Source of the DNA: Entamoeba histolytica HM-1:IMSS
Taxonomy: Eukaryota > Evosea > Mastigamoebida > Endamoebidae
Direction: 5' to 3'
Assembly (NCBI RefSeq): GCF_000208925.1
Contig: NW_001915053.1
Span: 14,016-31,689 of the forward strand
DNA length: 17,674 bases
In this document: positions 15,856 through 17,674 of the stretch, piece by piece
How the letters are laid out: each line of letters starts with the position of its first letter
Numbering within the stretch: the stretch's first letter is position 1
Position numbers and translations under genes: made by a program
The notes under the pieces: model-generated
The model's database searches: none
What the model was told of the DNA's origin: nothing
The model's input: only the letters and a program-made list of their open reading frames with translations

Positions 15856-17674
15856 CAGGTAAAGAATAAATATATAATGAAGACAAGAAAATAAATAAAT
15901 CAGATATTTCAAAGTATAATGTAATATAATAATCAATTAATATACATTTAAAAGCAAATACCATTAATAAAACACATGAATAAAAAAAATAATACAAATT
16001 AAACATTTATTTCATAATTAAATAAATATGAATTGAATAATGATGTAAATCGATAGAATATCTTTTAATTAATTAGTTAAATATATTTTATCGTTCTCAT
16101 TATGTTTTAATATCATTATTTATTGATGTATTTCTCTTTATTTATTCTTTGTAAATATTTCATTCATCATTTTATCTTTTTCTCACTGAGTATATTTGTA
16201 GAATAAATAGTAAATGAAATGGTGTGTGATATGTTTGTCATTTTCTGTTTTGTCATTTGATATTTTTTTTTTGTTATTTCTTCTATTTTCTTCGTTCATC
16301 TTAAAATTATTAATGAGTTTATCTATTTAATTATGACTTTTATTTGTGGTGATGAATATGTAATTCTGCATTTATCTAAACGCAAACAACTCATTCTCAT
16401 TCATCTACTTATTTGACTCTTTCATCTCATCAAATTGTTCATCAATAACTTATCTGTCTTTTCATGGAAGAAATAAAGACAAAAACGAAATAAAAACGAA
16501 TAAGAAATAAAATAAAAATAGATAAAGAGATGGTTTGTTGTTTTAAGAAGAAGAAAATGACAATGAAATGTATAATTATAAATGATACAGACACGAAAAA
16601 CACAAGAACTTGACTTTCTATTCATTTTGAGAATTTAACAATAATTAACAACATACAAATAATTGATAAAATAAATAGTAGTGATAAAGAAATGTGAGAA
16701 TAATGAAACATAAATTAAGGAGATGAAGAATATAATCAAAAAGATAATAAGAAAGTCAAGAAATAATAAAAAGAGAAAAACTGAAAAGTAATATAAAAGA
16801 CACAAAACGATAGGTTTGATAAAGTTTTAACAAAATATAATAGAAATAGTTATTGATCGAGGAGTCGATGAAATAATAAGAAACATAAGAAGTGTGTATT
16901 GAAAGCATATCTAGAAAAATATTTAAAACAAAAGGAAAGAATAACAACACGAATTTAATAGAATTAAAGAAGTAAGAAATAAGTCATTAAGAAAAAGAAA
17001 AGAGAGAATGTAATATTTTAGAAACAAAACAAAATGACACATTAAAAGTTAAATAAAAGAAATAAATACAATGAACGAAGGTGAATAAAATTAAGAGAAT
17101 CAATACACATAATACAAAGAAGTTTTTAACTTAGATATACTGGAAAATAAAGAAAGAAAAGAAAACAATAACTGAATAACCACAATAATGTTATATAAAT
17201 ATATTTAAAGAAAAAAGAATAATCAAACAACAAGAAAAAATAAGATAATAATGAATATAAACAAACAATGAAGAAAAGAAATAAAAAGATTAAAAACATA
17301 AAAACATGATGAATGAATAAATGAAGATGATTAAACATATAAAAGTAATAATTAGAATAAAACAAAGAAAGAACATATGAAAAAGAAATAAGAATAAGAA
17401 TTTACTTATTCAAAATAAAATGGTATTTAAAAAAAGAAACAAAAAGATAATTTGCTGTTTTTAATTGATTTATTTCATTTAATGAAATTCTTTCTAATCT
17501 ATCGAATCAAAATAATCGTTTATTCTTATTTTAAATTCTTTCTATCATTCTTCAGTTTCTTTTATTCTTATTCTTTATTTTTGAATGTGATATTATTATA
17601 ATTTCATCAACTCAAATTCAGTTATATAAACATTTTGTATTTATTAATTTCTTATTATCACTCATTATCATATT
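15856..17674. other. Gene-free DNA with alternating A-rich and T-rich segments
   Basis: Plus strand A-rich at about 15856-16030, T-rich to about 16450, strongly purine-rich (A with G) from about 16455 to 17440, then T-rich to the end. All open frames are short and of low complexity. The 1-kb purine tract has the base composition of LINE sense strand but no alignable motif was found. A small inverted repeat ATCGA-GGAG-TCGAT lies near 16856-16869. Confidence 0.5.

Noticed and set aside
12509..17365. Scattered short open frames of 60-90 codons in the gene desert
   Set aside because: All are low-complexity F/I/L/Y/S strings expected from AT-rich DNA, without promoter elements or motifs.
12034..17674. 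tRNA genes or a tandem tRNA/short-repeat array, common in Entamoeba
   Set aside because: No T-arm with flanking complementary bases was found on either strand and no regular tandem unit is visible.
1..17674. CRISPR array or bacterial operon
   Set aside because: No regular repeat-spacer structure, and the genes are eukaryotic (eL33, RAD54, CYRI, LINE).

Overview
The window is very AT-rich nuclear DNA from an Entamoeba, most likely of the E. histolytica / E. dispar / E. nuttalli group. Three things support this: compact intronless genes, an Entamoeba-type TATA-like box (GTATTTAAA) before one gene with TAATT at several stop codons, and a non-LTR retrotransposon whose ORF1 and ORF2 products look like those of the EhLINE family. 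The exact species cannot be decided from the sequence alone.

Layout. Positions 1-4369 form a dense housekeeping block. It holds the 5' end of a CYRI/FAM49 gene (minus strand, running off the left edge), ribosomal protein eL33 (RPL35A, minus), a complete RAD54-type SNF2 ATPase (minus) and, divergent from it across a 121-bp shared promoter, a carnosine N-methyltransferase-like (N2227 family) gene (plus). Positions about 4411-9482 hold a retrotransposon complex. It is a near full-length LINE on the minus strand with an intact ORF1 and an ORF2 broken in at least ten places. Its 3' end abuts a plus-strand copy of about 320 bp of the LINE 5' end, so the complex is bounded by long inverted repeats. 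Positions 9483-10158 are low-complexity AT DNA with a perfect 20-bp palindrome. Positions 10159-12033 encode a 624-residue AIG1-type GTPase with an N-terminal beta-grasp-like region, a Cys/His cluster and coiled coils; its promoter carries a textbook Entamoeba TATA-like box. Positions 12034-17674 (5.6 kb) contain no convincing gene. Within them lie a decayed copy of the same repeat terminus seen beside the LINE (15340-15397), a small GC-richer island with a stable hairpin (about 15784-15855), and long segments that switch between A-rich and T-rich on the plus strand.

The host genes do not form one pathway. CYRI points to Rac/Scar-WAVE control of pseudopods, eL33 to translation, RAD54 to homologous recombination, and AIG1 to a GTPase family expanded in Entamoeba and linked to surface and virulence traits. 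No wholly new system is evident. The best leads are the foldback LINE/SINE arrangement, its ungapped second copy of the terminus 10 kb away, the contrast between an intact ORF1 and a dead ORF2, and the structured GC island inside the gene desert.
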